A stretch of 64,000 bases of DNA from Zarea fungicola (GCA_900169235.1 FWCC01000124.1:124001-188000), one strand, 5' to 3'. Numbered from the stretch's first letter, positions 46,862 through 58,651 are shown. Notes: generated by a model from the sequence alone, not told the origin. A program made the numbers and translations.

Positions 46862-48013
46862 CTATTTCAGTCCCGCCATGTACTTATCCATAATGTCATA
46901 CGACATGTTGCTGCCGCCACACACCACAATCACAACTGTCGAGTTCTCATTAAACCCAGGAATATGCTCCCTGAGCTGTCCATTGTAAATCAGTGCCGGG
47001 CAAACGCCGCACGCGAGCTCCACCACGTAGTGTTCTTCGTCGGCAAACCGTCGACAGGCCCGAATGGCGTCCGCATCCGACAGGACCACCGTCGAAACAT
47101 TGTCACGCAGACCATACTCAAACGCCTGCTTGCACACGGTGCGCGCCCCGAGGCTCGTCGCCAGACTCGTAATGGCCGGCAGCGTGACAAGCTCCATCTT
47201 GTGCACCGCCTGGCTCAGAGCGTCGGCACCGTCCGTCTCGACGGCAATGACGCGTGTGCGGTGCTGGATCCCAAACTCCTCGACGCCCTGCATGATTCCC
47301 GAGAAGAGCCCACCGCCTCCCACGCTGCAGACAATGGCGTCAATGTTGGGCCGCGCATCCCGGTCCTCGACGCCCTCGGCGGCCGGCGACGTTACCGGGT
47401 AGTGGTTGACCGTGGCGCCAATCTGCCGGAGAAGCTCCCGCGTGATGCCTGCGTTACCGTCCCATATCGCCTGCGCATCAAACGGCGGCACGTAAATGGG
47501 TGTTTCACCGTGTGCCTGCGCCTCGGCCATGAGCGTGCGTGTGAGGTAGTCGTCTGCCTCTTGCCAAGAGGCACCCTTTTGGATGACCTCGGTTGCGCCG
47601 GCTTCACGGAGCTTGCCAATCATGAACTCCGTCGTGGATAGGGGAACGACGACAGTAGCTAGGCAACCAAGTGTGAGGGCGGCGTGCACGCAGGCGAGGC
47701 CGGCATTGCCACCGGAGGAGCTGTAAAAGTGCGCAGAAGCAGAGGAGGCGCCGGGCTGTGCTCGAAGTGCCTTGAGCTTGTCCACCATGAAATGGCCAAT
47801 GCCTCTGGACTTGAAGGAGCCGGATGGCTGGAGGTTTTCAAGTTTTAGATAGACATTGCTGCGAGGGTGAACTAGGTCAGTTTCATATTGGTTTTTGGGG
47901 GGTTGACTCTGTAACGACACCATTTCCATTACGTACCAACCAGCTGTGCGGGACAAGTTGGCCGACTTGACCAACGGCGTCTCAATATAGGGGATCTTTA
48001 TGTTGCATGCCAT
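46862..48013 (-). CDS. PLP-dependent L-serine/L-threonine dehydratase (Cha1-like)
   Basis: Two exons (48013-47937, 47858-46862), 78-base intron, 357 residues. It deaminates serine to pyruvate or threonine to 2-oxobutanoate. The intron joins SRTAG to CNVYLKLENLQPSGSFKSRG, which restores the family sequence; the Schiff-base lysine is Lys42 in SGSFKSRG. The PLP phosphate loop SSGGNAG is at about 75-81, and the C-terminal VVCGGSNMS matches the family's cofactor-ring site. No regulatory ACT domain is present, so it is the catabolic type rather than the biosynthetic threonine deaminase. The start at 48013 gives MACNIKIPYIETPLVKS, which is the usual beginning. Diaminopropionate or racemase relatives of the fold are less likely. 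Confidence 0.92.
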   Translation of the reverse strand: MACNIKIPYIETPLVKSANLSRTAGWYVMEMVSLQSQPPKNQYETDLVHPRSNVYLKLENLQPSGSFKSRGIGHFMVDKLKALRAQPGASSASAHFYSSSGGNAGLACVHAALTLGCLATVVVPLSTTEFMIGKLREAGATEVIQKGASWQEADDYLTRTLMAEAQAHGETPIYVPPFDAQAIWDGNAGITRELLRQIGATVNHYPVTSPAAEGVEDRDARPNIDAIVCSVGGGGLFSGIMQGVEEFGIQHRTRVIAVETDGADALSQAVHKMELVTLPAITSLATSLGARTVCKQAFEYGLRDNVSTVVLSDADAIRACRRFADEEHYVVELACGVCPALIYNGQLREHIPGFNENSTVVIVVCGGSNMSYDIMDKYMAGLK

Positions 48014-48874
48014 TCTGAAAGAAGCCGACCCAAAGATATAGACCAGATGTGACGATTGAAAAGATTGCTGGCACCACAAGAAGACATAAATCCAAGTCAA
48101 CGGTCGAATGACGGTGATTGAGTGCCAATTATTTAAAGTCACCACACTGGCTCCATTGCCCCACAAGATATGGTGAAGAAATCGCCCTTTCCCTACAAAA
48201 GGCGCAAACGACATGCAAACATGTCAAAATCAGGAAATTCCACAATGTGTACGTTTCCCAGATCTTTCCTGTAGAATAATTTCAAGATATTCGGCACGCT
48301 ACCAATGCAGATTGCCGGGGGGGGGGCATTGCATCGTTTGCCACAGTGAGAGATTGCCCCATAGCGTAAGCGGCATCACTGTGTGCATGTATGCATGCAA
48401 TATCCGTGGCTGCGCATGTTAAGTGGCTAGAGTCTCAATAACGATAATATAATAACTTTAGAACTGTTATTAACTTCACGAGGGGTGCCTGGTCAAAGTT
48501 ATGTAAACATAGCAACGTGGATCCCCTCTTCTTTCAATACAGCCGTCGTCAACCCAAAATCTACGAGGAGAAATACTTGTCATCTGGCTTACGCCTAAGG
48601 TCCGTAAACATCTCGATACGACTTAAATCTTACATAGTTCACGTTAGTTGAACCACGAACTGGTACCTACTCGTAATTCGCATTCTCATGTCGAGGTTGT
48701 GTGTTACTTCATCGAGGTTCGCAAATCTGGAACTGGGTATAAAATATATTAAGAGAGGAAACTAAAAAGCGGCTGCCACGTATTGATACTGTCCACTTCC
48801 ATTTTACCGGCTACTATCCCGAAAAACCAACCTTTGCGACAAAGTGGCGGATCCGGTGACGGCACTGGACGACC
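48014..48874. other. Intergenic region with a G run
   Basis: A run of ten G lies at about 48317-48327. Otherwise AT-rich; it contains the dehydratase promoter and the 3' flank of the HET gene. No gene seen. Confidence 0.4.
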
Positions 48875-51345
48875 TCACCCAACAACAATGCCGCCCTTCG
48901 TCCCCTGTCGATACGGCACAACAACCAGCTGCCAAAACTCTGGCTGCGTTTTTGGATGATACCGGATCTGCACGTACATTACCCAGTTTCCGAACCAAAT
49001 CCTGGTCTCATAATCCACCATCCCGGTCGTCCCGAGCTTGGCCGTGTCTGGAATCATGAGCGCCGCGACGCCGTCTAGGGCTAGTTTGGAGCAGGCGGAG
49101 CGAGACCAGCCATCATAGCTAAACGGCACCACGCCGAAGCCATCTCGTGTAAGGTAACCTCCGGATGCGTCTTCTACGGTGTTGGGGCGGTTTTTACGGG
49201 GGTAGGAGTATATGCGCAACGACAGTGTCTTCGCGAGAGCGGTAGTCAGCATCGTCTTCTTGCTGGCAATCAGGCTCAAGTCATAGTCGACGTAATGCGT
49301 CACCCATGGGCTGAATTTCGGGGGATTTGTTTTCTGGCATTGATTTAAAGGTTAACAACACAATCTGTGGACAAGGGTGACAAGGGTTTGGGGGAGATGC
49401 ACACCATTATCGCGATCCAGTCGATATCCAATTGGCTATAGTTGCTCCTACCAACCTCTGGCAACTCAGAGACGCCATAGTTATTGTGAAAATATCGGGT
49501 TCGGTTGTCCATGTTGCTTGGTATTTTGACCGTTTTGTGGACCGGCCATCGTCCAATTCTGTTTTGCGAGTCTGTGCCAATGACGATCATCTGTCTGGTA
49601 CTCGGCACTGTCCAGGTCTGCCCACCGTCTAGTCTGAAAGCCCCATCGCCAACGACGTCCCAAAGCTTGCTCTTCCTGTCGTACAGCATGAAAAGAATAA
49701 ACTTCTGTCCGTCAAAATTGTACTTTTTCAGATACCTGTCTGGGAAGTCAATACGGACAGTCGGCTTCCCGGTGTTCATACTACCAATGTCTCCGACGTA
49801 TATGGCACGAATGTCCTGTCCTTTACCAGGAGTGAGTTTCCCATAGTACGTACACTTGCCCTTCATGCTGCCGAGCTTGACCTGTGCATATTTCCGGGTA
49901 ACTACTGCTTTGAAATCGACCCTTTTCAACTTTCTTGGAGGTAGACTCTTCGTGACTGTGACGTTGAACATGAATGCGTTGATAATGTGTGGATGGGAGT
50001 GGCTGACAAAGTACATGTCGTAGCGCTTCACATACCACGGCGAGTCGTCGACGTGGAGGCCGACCCAAGCCGTCTTGCCTTCAACAGTCATCTGAGGTGG
50101 GTTATTTGTCGACGAGATGCCGGCCGCAGAGGTGTGTGGGAAGTCGGGAATGACGCGGGATTCGGTGTATCGCGTAAATGCACATCCTGTGACGCCTCCG
50201 AGGGTTAGCCAGACTGGGCCAATACCACCAAGGGCGGCAGTCTTTCGTGCGAGGTCCGCGAAGACGAAGACTGGATCACGGTCCTTGCGGTATGGGTCAA
50301 TTCGCACACCGAAGATGGTCATGATGCTGTAAACCACATCCACGGGCAGCTCTGATGTCCGCATGAACATACTCCGCCACACACCAGTGTATTTGATGGG
50401 TTTGCTGGGACTCAAACAGGCTCGGAGCGCGCGACGGTGTATATCGCCTCCGTTCTTCGTCATGCCGTCAAACACGTTGATGCTCGGGAGAGCAGTCTTC
50501 CTAAGTGGCTGTGAGTCTGCCAGGTCAAGGAGATCGAGGAGGTGAATGAGGCAAAGGGACATGCCGAAGAGCGCCCCTGGACCTGATATTTGGGTGAAGT
50601 ACCAATTGCCCTTTGTCATGCCCTCTTTCCTCACCTTGCGATGGAGCGTTGGCCATTGTATTAATACCCACGTTTTTGGGTTGAGAATAGCCTCCTGCAA
50701 CGTCCATGCCCGGTCGCACCATCCGGTTTGGCCAAGGACGGTCTGCGCGGCGCCGACGCCTCCAATCATGACAACGACCCCCGCGGCATACTTGTATATG
50801 TCCCCCATGATGCAGATCTGCAGCGCTTTCTCCTTGTCTTTCTTCCGCGAGACCTGATCAAGGCATAGAAAGTCTAGCCAAAAGTACTTCACCCCACCGG
50901 GAAGTGAGCCAGGTAGATCCTTGGCAGCATTTGCCGCCTGCTTCAAACCGAGCCAGCTGATGGTCTCTGGTGGCTTGGCACCCGAGTTGCTGCCGTCCGT
51001 CTCAATGTGCAGCCTCTCTACCATTTTCATCTTCCCCAGCTCTTTGTCCACTTCAAACCCGCGGCTCCATACATGTGAGATGGCAATGTATCTGTCCAGA
51101 TTGCCGAGCCTCTTGAGCTGCTTCTCGTAACCCTTTGTGTTGAAATTAATTGCAGGGTACTCATAGACTTTGATCTCGGCCGGTGCGCTAAGGAGCCCGG
51201 CCACCTCGACAACACGGAAGGAGCCTGCAGTTCTGATCTTTTTTGGTTTGGCAAAGTAATCGACAAGGGCGGTTGATTTGCCGGATGAGGGCTCCTGGAG
51301 GGTAAAGATCAGATCAGGAGCTGGGATGGGAGGTAGTGGACCCAT
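48875..51345 (-). CDS. HET-domain (heterokaryon incompatibility) protein
   Basis: Two exons (51345-49405, 49333-48875), 71-base intron with a GTGTGC donor, give 799 residues. The HET domain lies at about 85-230: LDRYIAISHVWSRGF, KYFWLDFLCLDQVSRKK, QICIMGDIYKYAAGVVVMIG, then WCDRAWTLQEAIL. These domains trigger cell death when unlike fungal individuals fuse, and relate to TIR domains. The C-terminal 500 residues are not recognised; they include RALRACLSPSKPIKYTGVWR, VYSIMTIFGVRIDPYRKDRD (common after HET domains) and, in exon 2, THYVDYDLSLIASKK. If the intron is kept, the protein ends 19 residues after the junction, so two forms are possible. No NACHT or WD repeats. It is head-to-head with a membrane protein gene. 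Confidence 0.88.
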
Positions 51346-52176
51346 GGCGAATCACTTTGCCCGAGTGCCGGAGTTGGATTTAACAAGATGGAGGAGCTGT
51401 AAGAAGTCAGTTTCTATATGGAAGGTCTTTCTTTTAAAGATTGGGATGTAATTGCACATGCATTTGCCATGTTGTTGCCATGGTGTTGCCGAGCCCAGGC
51501 ACTCAGACGCCGCGTGGCGGTCCATCTGATACCTAGTTTATACCTGACATGACCTTTTCTTGTCAACATATTGCATAATTCGGCAGATGCGCAAGGCGTC
51601 CATCCAAGTTGATGTATTGTTAATGTACACGTCAACTGTCTTGAAAGGGGAATATCTCGTGAGCGCCATCACTGCCCGAGTCCAGCTGAATGAATATGTG
51701 CCGATTCAGCTGGCTGCAAGGTAACCTTGTAGAGAAAGCCGCATACCCGAGCCGTATTCTGTCTCTTTGTATAATATGACGAAATTAGGTGTCCAGGATA
51801 CCGACGTTTGGTATTTTATACTTTGGACCTGAGGTATATCCTTCGCGAACGTACTTTCTGAGGCGGTGTTTTGGGCAGTTAGTTGCATGCATTGCGGCCC
51901 AGCCTTTACAATACACCCCCTTCAAATCATAGCCTGGAACCTCGTCATTTCGTGCTGACAAGGCAGCCACACCGCCGACATAATTGTCCATGTCAAGAAT
52001 ACGAGTTCCCCTTCTTGCTGCTAGTTTTTCTATCTCGTTCTTTGCTGCGCTGAATGAATTTCGAGATTGCGGTTCGGTCTACATATATGGCATCTAGAAG
52101 AAACCCGCTGAGATTACAAGACACGAAAGTTTCATGAGAATCATAGCATTGCGATTCAATCAAAAGGTTTTATGAG
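51346..52176. promoter_or_regulatory. Shared upstream region of the HET and membrane-protein genes
   Basis: 831 bases between two divergent start codons, enough for one shared promoter region. No clear TATA or repeat was recognised and no gene is supported. Confidence 0.45.
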
Positions 52177-53753
52177 ATGCCTGACACTTCACCCTTCGGA
52201 CCTGGTGTTCTTCCAGCACTCCAAACATTGCTGAGGTTTATTCAACCTCACACGAAAGGTAGGCTCCTCGATCTCGATATGTTGGAAGCTGCTCGTCGCG
52301 GCGAAGAATGAAAACTGAAAGTATTTTAATCAGTCCTCATACTTATCTATCTCATTCTCAATCCTTACAACGCCATTCAGGGATGGGACAAGATCCCAAC
52401 ATCTCATCCGACTTTGTTTATACTTGCAGTATTAGCACTTTACGGGGGCTTTCTAAAGATTCCCGGTATAGATATTACTGGTACAACGCAGCCCCCATCA
52501 GCCCTCGTTTCGACGACTGGTACCATTCCAACCCAAGCTGCCTCCGTTGCGGAGCCTCTATTGGCACTTGAGAGTCTTTACAAGGCACTCGAGCCATACT
52601 TCAAAGGTAAGTAGCTGACCTGTACAGACTTTGCTTTAGGATATTCTGACAGTTGGCAGCTGGATTTCTCCTCTGGTTAACATGCTATATTCATCAACAA
52701 AGTCCCCTCTTCTCCCATTCATGGCCCATATATCTTTTGCCCTTTTTCATCCCCATCGTGGGTTATTTCTCCCCAACGACCCGTTTCTACGGACCTATAC
52801 GCTTCGGTTATCTTGAGCATAGCCATCACTTTGCGCAAGCATACAAAATTTTCCTAGACAGCTGGGTCGTTACTCTAATCGTCCTGCCGTTTCCCGGGCT
52901 CACCTTTGCCCTCCTTGTCGCTATCGCTGGACTATCTGTTGCAGCATGGGTCCGCTTGTCATTTTCATACCGCAAGGAGCTGCGTGATGTCTCTAGTCAA
53001 GTTGCAAAGCATACTTGGCGAGCCAAAGCCGCCGCTGCCGCAGCGCAGCAGGAGGCATCCGGCTTCCGCCACTACGAAGACCAGATGATCCAGGCAGCTA
53101 CCACAGCCCGTAGAGACGCCGTGCTGGCCAAGGCCGTGAGATTCACTGATTTCTTTGACTGTGCTACCCGCGCTTGGGCTGCCCTCGGGCAAGTGACACA
53201 GCCTGCCGAGACAGCCGTCGCGAGGGCAGGCGAACTCATTGCTGCCGCCGCAGACGTGCAAGAGGTCGACAAGCCCGACGAGGACGACGAAGGCGGAGAG
53301 AGCCTCACCGAGCGGCTCGCACAATATCTCCAGGAAACCGCCGAACAAGCACGGGGCAAGGCCAATGAGGTTGTCTCGCAGCTCAAGGTCGCGCAGGCCG
53401 CAGTTACCAGATCAGAGGCCGCCGCCGCACAGGATCAGAGAGCCAGGGCAGCCGCTGATACGAATGCAGCAGCAGCGCTGAGCGTTGCGCAACAACTCAC
53501 CAGGAGGTCTGCTGCTTTGCTCGCGTCGGAGGCGCAGACAGCGAGACTTGCTCATGAGGTGTCTACCCTTGCAGGGCAGGCTCTCTCAGCGGCTCAGGGA
53601 GGTGAGATGGCTAGGGCTCGACATATTGCAAGCGAGGCTAAGACGGTAGCGGACGCGGCCGATGTGGAACTGAGCAATGTGCGCGCGGCCAGAGCTGCAG
53701 CTTTGAGCGATCTCATGCAGTGGCTTCAAAGTAGCCGAAGTGGTCGGAACTAG
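52177..53753 (+). CDS. Multipass membrane protein with Ala-rich coiled-coil tail, unknown function
   Basis: Three exons (52177-52258, 52334-52606, 52660-53753), introns 75 and 53 bases, 482 residues. The first exon gives MPDTSPFGPGVLPALQTLLR. Hydrophobic segments follow: VLILIYLILNPYNAIQGWDK, LFILAVLALYGGFL, GFLLWLTCYIH, PIYLLPFFIPIVGYF, and a strong pair VVTLIVLPFPGLTFALLVAI with AGLSVAAWV. From about residue 240 the protein is rich in Ala, Gln, Glu and Arg (KAAAAAAQQEASGF, ALSVAQQLTRRSAALLASEA), probably long helices or a coiled coil. The acceptor at 52333 was chosen because it keeps phase and adds a membrane helix; a later acceptor at 52380 breaks frame. Family unknown. It faces the HET gene across 831 bases. 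Confidence 0.75.
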
Positions 53754-54067
53754 GGCGGTGCCAGGTGTTGGTACAGGTATTAAGGGCTACAACTAGGTTT
53801 TGAAGTTGGGTTGGAGAAATTACTTCGCCATGCTTTGTCGAACTGTTGCAGGCGAGCCCCATGTATCGCAAACCGAGTGGACTTATTCCACTACCTGAGA
53901 CAAGTAAATATTTTCAATCTATTATGACTGTCTCCAGACAGTAGAATGCACGTTTTATTAGTGAAAGCTGCAGTATATTCGCTCTGACGAAGAATAATAA
54001 GGCATGCGTCGCTCTCAAAACATCCTCTAGTTTTTTTCCCCAGTATATACAGTCTATTGTAACCCTC
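53754..54067. other. Shared 3' region of convergent genes
   Basis: 314 bases, AT-rich; no gene seen. Confidence 0.4.
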
Positions 54068-54776
54068 TTAAAGACCTGGACAGTTCTCTGTCTGGATCTC
54101 GTTAATGATGTCGTAGGGAGAGCGGTCGACCCAAATCAGATCAAAGTGGTCCGAAGGGTAATCCTTAGCATTGCCAGCACCGAGTTCCTTAGCGAGATCC
54201 TGAAGAGCCTTGTGCTCCCAGCTGTTCAAACATGAGTGTAAGCAAATGAACAAGATTTCAGTTTCATTTCCTTGGGCGATGGGGAATCGTTGCGTACCAG
54301 ATGAGAATATTGCCTTTGCCTTTGTAGTTGTTGACAGCCTTCTTCACACATTTGGGATCGTCTCGGTCGCAAGAAATGTCCACCTTGAGGCCAAGATCCG
54401 TCGCAAGAGGCTGGACAGTATCTAGCGGTCGCTGTCTCTTACCGTCTGCATTGCTCTCGTTAGTTGAAAACGCGTGGCTGTTTATGTCTCTTTGCCTTCT
54501 TCTTTTCTTGCTTCACGCCGGCCCATGCCGCTGCCGATGAATATGTTCTGGAAATCTGTACTTACCGGACTTGGGAGTCTGGGCCATGATGTGTTCAATG
54601 TCATAAGAGGAAGAATGCCCGAAAACCTGGCGCAGGCACTGAGCGCGTGCGACACCTTTGGTACTGAGACCATTGGCATCGTCGTCGTCTGGCTTCTCAC
54701 CATGGCGGATGAAGTACACAGTGGGCTTGGCCGCAGCAGCAGCAGCAGCGAGTGCGATGATAGTAAACAGCTTCAT
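54068..54776 (-). CDS. Secreted histidine phosphatase (phosphoglycerate mutase-like)
   Basis: Three exons (54776-54566, 54445-54298, 54221-54068), introns 120 and 76 bases, 170 residues. The signal peptide is MKLFTIIALAAAAAAA. The catalytic motif RHGEKP is at 24-29 (Arg24 and His25). Exon joins give DGKRQRPLDTVQPLATDLGL and then ILICWEHKALQDLAKELG, where His of CWEH is the second catalytic His. The C-terminus has FDLIWVDRSPYDII. Length and motifs match small fungal phosphoglycerate-mutase-like phosphatases, probably acting outside the cell or in the secretory route; the substrate is unknown. The start was chosen for its signal peptide. Confidence 0.88.
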
Positions 54777-55673
54777 ATTGAGTGTTATGACGGATCTTAG
54801 AGGGCAGAGAAATAAAACTATGAGCAGGTGTTTCAACCAGTCTGCTGACTTCTAGGCTTATATACTTGAAAGCTTATTGTTCTTCCCCACAGTTACTCGT
54901 CGCTAGTCTTATGATGGTCGACTGGCGTCGGGAATCAGTTGGTTGCCGCCTAGTTGGGGAACTAAACCCACACGTGGCACGATCGTCAGGTCAGTATTGT
55001 TTACTAGGGTCGCATTGGAACTTTCAGCTCAACTTCAGTAATTCCACAATTGAGGCATATTGGCACTGTTTGGTGTGGCGGTCCTAGATCGATAGGGCAA
55101 AGCATCTTCTGTTTTAGCCGACCGACAAACGGTGCCCCCATCGTCGGTGTCAGAAACGGTGTTGGCATCTGTACTACGAGTCGGCCACTGCCCATGTAGT
55201 GTGCTTACTGGAGCCATGGAGGAGGGGGGCTGTAAAGCACATAGTGAAAGGTGGCGGCATATTTACCGAATCAAGTAGGAATTGGCGTATTCTCTCGAGC
55301 TGTGGCATGGAGCTTAATAAGTTGACGAAGTCCGGCTTCATTCGGCGGCCCTATCAGGCGAAGCGGACCAGATCCAACCCCTGCATGTCAGCACGGACAA
55401 TCTTGCCACTCAACTAAGCAAAATGCCACAGCCTATTACTAGTTAGTCTCCGGGGTTATGGCTGCTTCCCGTTAAGATCCACTGGCCCCAAGGCCGATGT
55501 CCTATAACGCGCTGAACTCTGCAGTATGCCTCCGGCACTCTTCGGTTATTCCAATGCGACCTAGGGGTAACATCCAATACGAATAGCATCAATCACTTGG
55601 CGGCCGTCGAATTCTGCCGAGTAGTCATATGTCACTATATGTCAAAGTTACCGTAACTACTGACGAAAGTGGT

Positions 55674-55709
55674 GGGGGGGGGGGGGGGCNNTCGGGGGGG
55701 GGGGGGGGG
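55674..55709. other. Two-base N gap between runs of G
   Basis: A run of 15 G (55674-55688), then C, NN (55690-55691), TC, then a run of 16 G (55694-55709). The Ns mean unresolved sequence; the true length of the G tract is unknown. Confidence 0.95.
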
Positions 55710-56439
55710 CGCAGGGAACCAAAAATACACACGGCCAATACCTTGTTATGAATGGTCAGTGCGAAGTTACAGAGTCAGCCCTCACGCGACCTCCTTCTCC
55801 TTTCGAAATATTACTGGCACTAGGATTTCATGATGACACGGGAAACGGCTCCGAGAAAGGCCAGAGAACTTAGTAATTCGGAGTGGCGTCATTTTAAATT
55901 AAATGCTACTTTAGAGGCTTGGATAGCCGGCAAGAATACTGAAACAGAAACCGCCCGGCTACCAACCATCTGTCAGCACCTCGGCACCTCCGCCATAAGA
56001 AGCAACATTCCACCTAGGACAAACTAAAATTTGCCTGCGAAAGGGCTGAAGCCTTTGAATGGCTGATGTCTGATGTCTGTCTGCGATGGCAACGTGGCTT
56101 AGCAACATCAGTGCTACAAACTCACACAAATCCATTTACTTACCACTAATATGTATGAGGACTGTTACTGCCGCATATGGGGCAGGAATACTGTGCGGCC
56201 GAAATCATAGCACTACACTTTTTGCATGCCACAATGCTGGCATTGCTGACGAGCGGTGGGAGAGCAAATGTATACCTGACAACCATACTTGTCAGTCTTT
56301 GAGTATTCTGGTTCAAGTTTTGAATAAAGAAAGCAATGTAGTAGAATTGATGTGGAGCATCTCAATTCCGCAATCACACAGCGGCAGGGCAGAACCTTTT
56401 ATGCACTCGACTAGAAAGCGATTCGTACTCAGTATTGTA

Positions 56440-56700
56440 GAAGCATATTTCCTCTTTGAGACTGATACAGTAGTTTTAGACATTATTGAATTTCTTAGGA
56501 AGAAACTACTCCGGCGCTTTGGTAGCGGTGACCTCCTGTGGCACATCCAAAAGCATAGCCTCACATGCTTGGACGATTTGTACGACTGGACGGCGGCATC
56601 TTGAACGATCAGTCTCAGTTTGTATCGCCAGATTACGTACTGCACTTCGTGGAACCTCGTAACTCGCTCTATTCTCTTCCAAAACTCACGCAGCACAACT
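56440..56700 (-). pseudogene. Decayed protein-coding sequence with RIP-type stops
   Basis: One minus-strand frame reads LEENRASYEVPRSAVRNLAI, then RCRRPVVQIVQACEAMLLDV and PQEVTATKAPE, then TAG (56510-56508), FLPKKFNNV, TAA and NYCISLKEEICFYNTEYESL. A TGA lies just before the first segment. The segments have normal protein composition and the stops are changes that C-to-T mutation would make from CAG, CAA and CGA. Family not recognised. Confidence 0.35.
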
Positions 56701-57946
56701 TTTACAAGTCGGCGGGTGGATCTCAATTGAGACTGCGAATCACGATGTTTTCGCCTTCATTTATAGCGAAGCATGTCCATTTGTGGATAGATCGCCGCAC
56801 TGAGAAGTTTGCACTACATCTAATGCTGGAAATAATGACGCTCAGGTTGTAATATATGCAGTATCATATCTATAGTGTTTGGTCTCTGGAATTGAAGCCC
56901 TGAATTAGAATTCGATACTTATATAATCTACAGAATTCAAGTGTTGGGTGTTCGACACTGGCCACTCTGTTGCCATGTAGGTAATACGTATAATCACAGT
57001 GTCGCGAGCCATCATTTTTGATAAAAATATTAATGCGTTTTATACTTCTAAAGAGATAAATACCTGGACATTATGACCCTACCACCGCTGTTGATGTCAA
57101 AGGCATCCGTTGTCGTTTGATGTTTCAGCCAGCTGACGCAAAGCGAATTTGCCACGCAGTTTTGTGCTGCAGCTCATACGGTAAGCACCACTCAGTTATT
57201 CTCTTCATTTTATTAGGCTTCCCTGTAAAGCCATTTGTACCCATAAATCAGCGTTCGGTAGGGGCTGGCCAAATACAAAGTGGCAAAAAAAGGCTTTTTC
57301 CCGCTTATGACCTCTAGTATAAATCATTGAAACAGGCTAGGTTTTTGGGTCATTCTTAGATCTAATTATTTACATGCTTACTTACTTATTAAACAAGAAA
57401 AAATATATATATAAGCAGCAGAAATACTTCCAGTACCTGCAATAACCCTCCAATGCAGTACCCTGTGTCAAATCTATAGGCCTCGTACTTCAACAAAAAA
57501 TAACAGATGAGTGAATAACGAAATACGTTTTCTGTCCTTTAATATTTGTTTTAGAGTTTTTCGACGTGCAAATTACAACTCTGAGCCTAGCCATTCGCCC
57601 CGCCAGACGCTGGGAGGCAATTTGCAAGAAGAAAAGCCCATACGAAGTCCAAAAAGTATAACTTCAGCCACCTTCGAGCCAGAACCGCCATGAGTAACGC
57701 TGCATAAATTTTGCGCAAGTATAAAAATTGTCAATATGACTTTCATCAACGCAAAACGCCCTTTCATGGCCTTTTACATAGGCTCTATCTTCACATTTAC
57801 AAGTGTCATCCATCGTCGTACCCGGCGTCCCTTATACAACCTACAAGAAGATTCTATAGGGAAGCAAGCGCCGTTAACTCCATTTACCACCTCTCGGTCT
57901 CAGACATAACATTGCGTCATTCTCTAATAAAGGGGTTTAATTAACA

Positions 57947-58651
57947 ATGTTTGGTGCTGGAGATCTAGAGTCTTTTGCCAACTGGCTCATGCAGCATCGA
58001 TTCAGTGAGAAAGTGTCAGTCTTACTCATGACCGGTTTGCCCATAATCGCCTATCCCTTCCTACCCTCAGCCAGCCGATTAGGATTCCGGTGTGAGATCT
58101 TCCTCATCTGGCCCTTTTTGCTCGTCGCCACGCTTACGGTGGCTATCAGAGCTACAGAGCACGGTTCTGAAGGACATAAATTTGGCATAGACCTCTGGCA
58201 AGGCAGCCTGATCCTGGTCTCCGCATCGGCTGGCTTTCGTGCCCTTTGCGTGCCGTCTGGACGCAAGCCAAAACCGAGAGACTTCTCTCGTACTGCAGAA
58301 TTACTCCCTGTTTTCAGTGGTGTTGGCTTATTGGTCCTCTTCGACGACGTTTTTCTTCTTGAACCTGCTGAGCTTGACTTGCTGCCTCGTCTTATGCGCC
58401 TCCTGACCGTCGCCGTGGGCATCTGTAGTGTCAGTTTAACGATCTTCTTCTTCTTTGAATGTCAAGCAACGGCATTTATTTTCAAATTTACAACGCGCCG
58501 TGTGTCTTGGTGGTACTGGCTCCCTGAAAACGGCGCCGACGATGACTATGGACCTTGCTCGAGTATTGTACTAGCAATTTCTGTGGGCATTACACCTCTG
58601 CTACTATTTTTGGATGTTTTCAATGCCAGGGAGAGTAACAGACTGATATGA
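57947..58651 (+). CDS. Multipass membrane protein of unknown function
   Basis: One exon, 234 residues. Six or so hydrophobic segments: VSVLLMTGLPIIAYPFL, IFLIWPFLLVATLTVAI, GSLILVSASAGFRAL, FSGVGLLVLFDDVFLL, LLTVAVGICSVSLTIFFFF and SIVLAISVGITPLLLFL. A conserved-looking loop has WYWLPENGADDDYGPC. The N-terminus has no signal peptide. I recognise no family. It lies between AT-rich stretches, yet the frame is clean. The final bases may overlap a minus-strand remnant (58.55-59.1 kb). Confidence 0.65.
   Translation: MFGAGDLESFANWLMQHRFSEKVSVLLMTGLPIIAYPFLPSASRLGFRCEIFLIWPFLLVATLTVAIRATEHGSEGHKFGIDLWQGSLILVSASAGFRALCVPSGRKPKPRDFSRTAELLPVFSGVGLLVLFDDVFLLEPAELDLLPRLMRLLTVAVGICSVSLTIFFFFECQATAFIFKFTTRRVSWWYWLPENGADDDYGPCSSIVLAISVGITPLLLFLDVFNARESNRLI

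Larger units (their letters stand above)
54777..57946. other. Gene-poor stretch with assembly gap and decayed sequence
   Basis: 3.2 kb. It includes the N gap between G runs, a decayed minus-strand frame near 56.5 kb (both listed separately), and AT-rich DNA. The plus-strand frame 56086-56604 overlaps the decayed gene and lacks domain-like content. From 57.3 kb on it is very AT-rich. No intact gene was found. Confidence 0.4.

Noticed and set aside
46850..47641. 263-codon plus-strand open frame
   Set aside because: It is antisense to the dehydratase, whose frame carries all PLP motifs; the plus frame has no domain and a basic, His/Arg-rich composition typical of a shadow.
56086..56604. 172-codon plus-strand frame
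   Set aside because: Overlaps the decayed minus-strand coding sequence, which has better protein-like content; no family seen.
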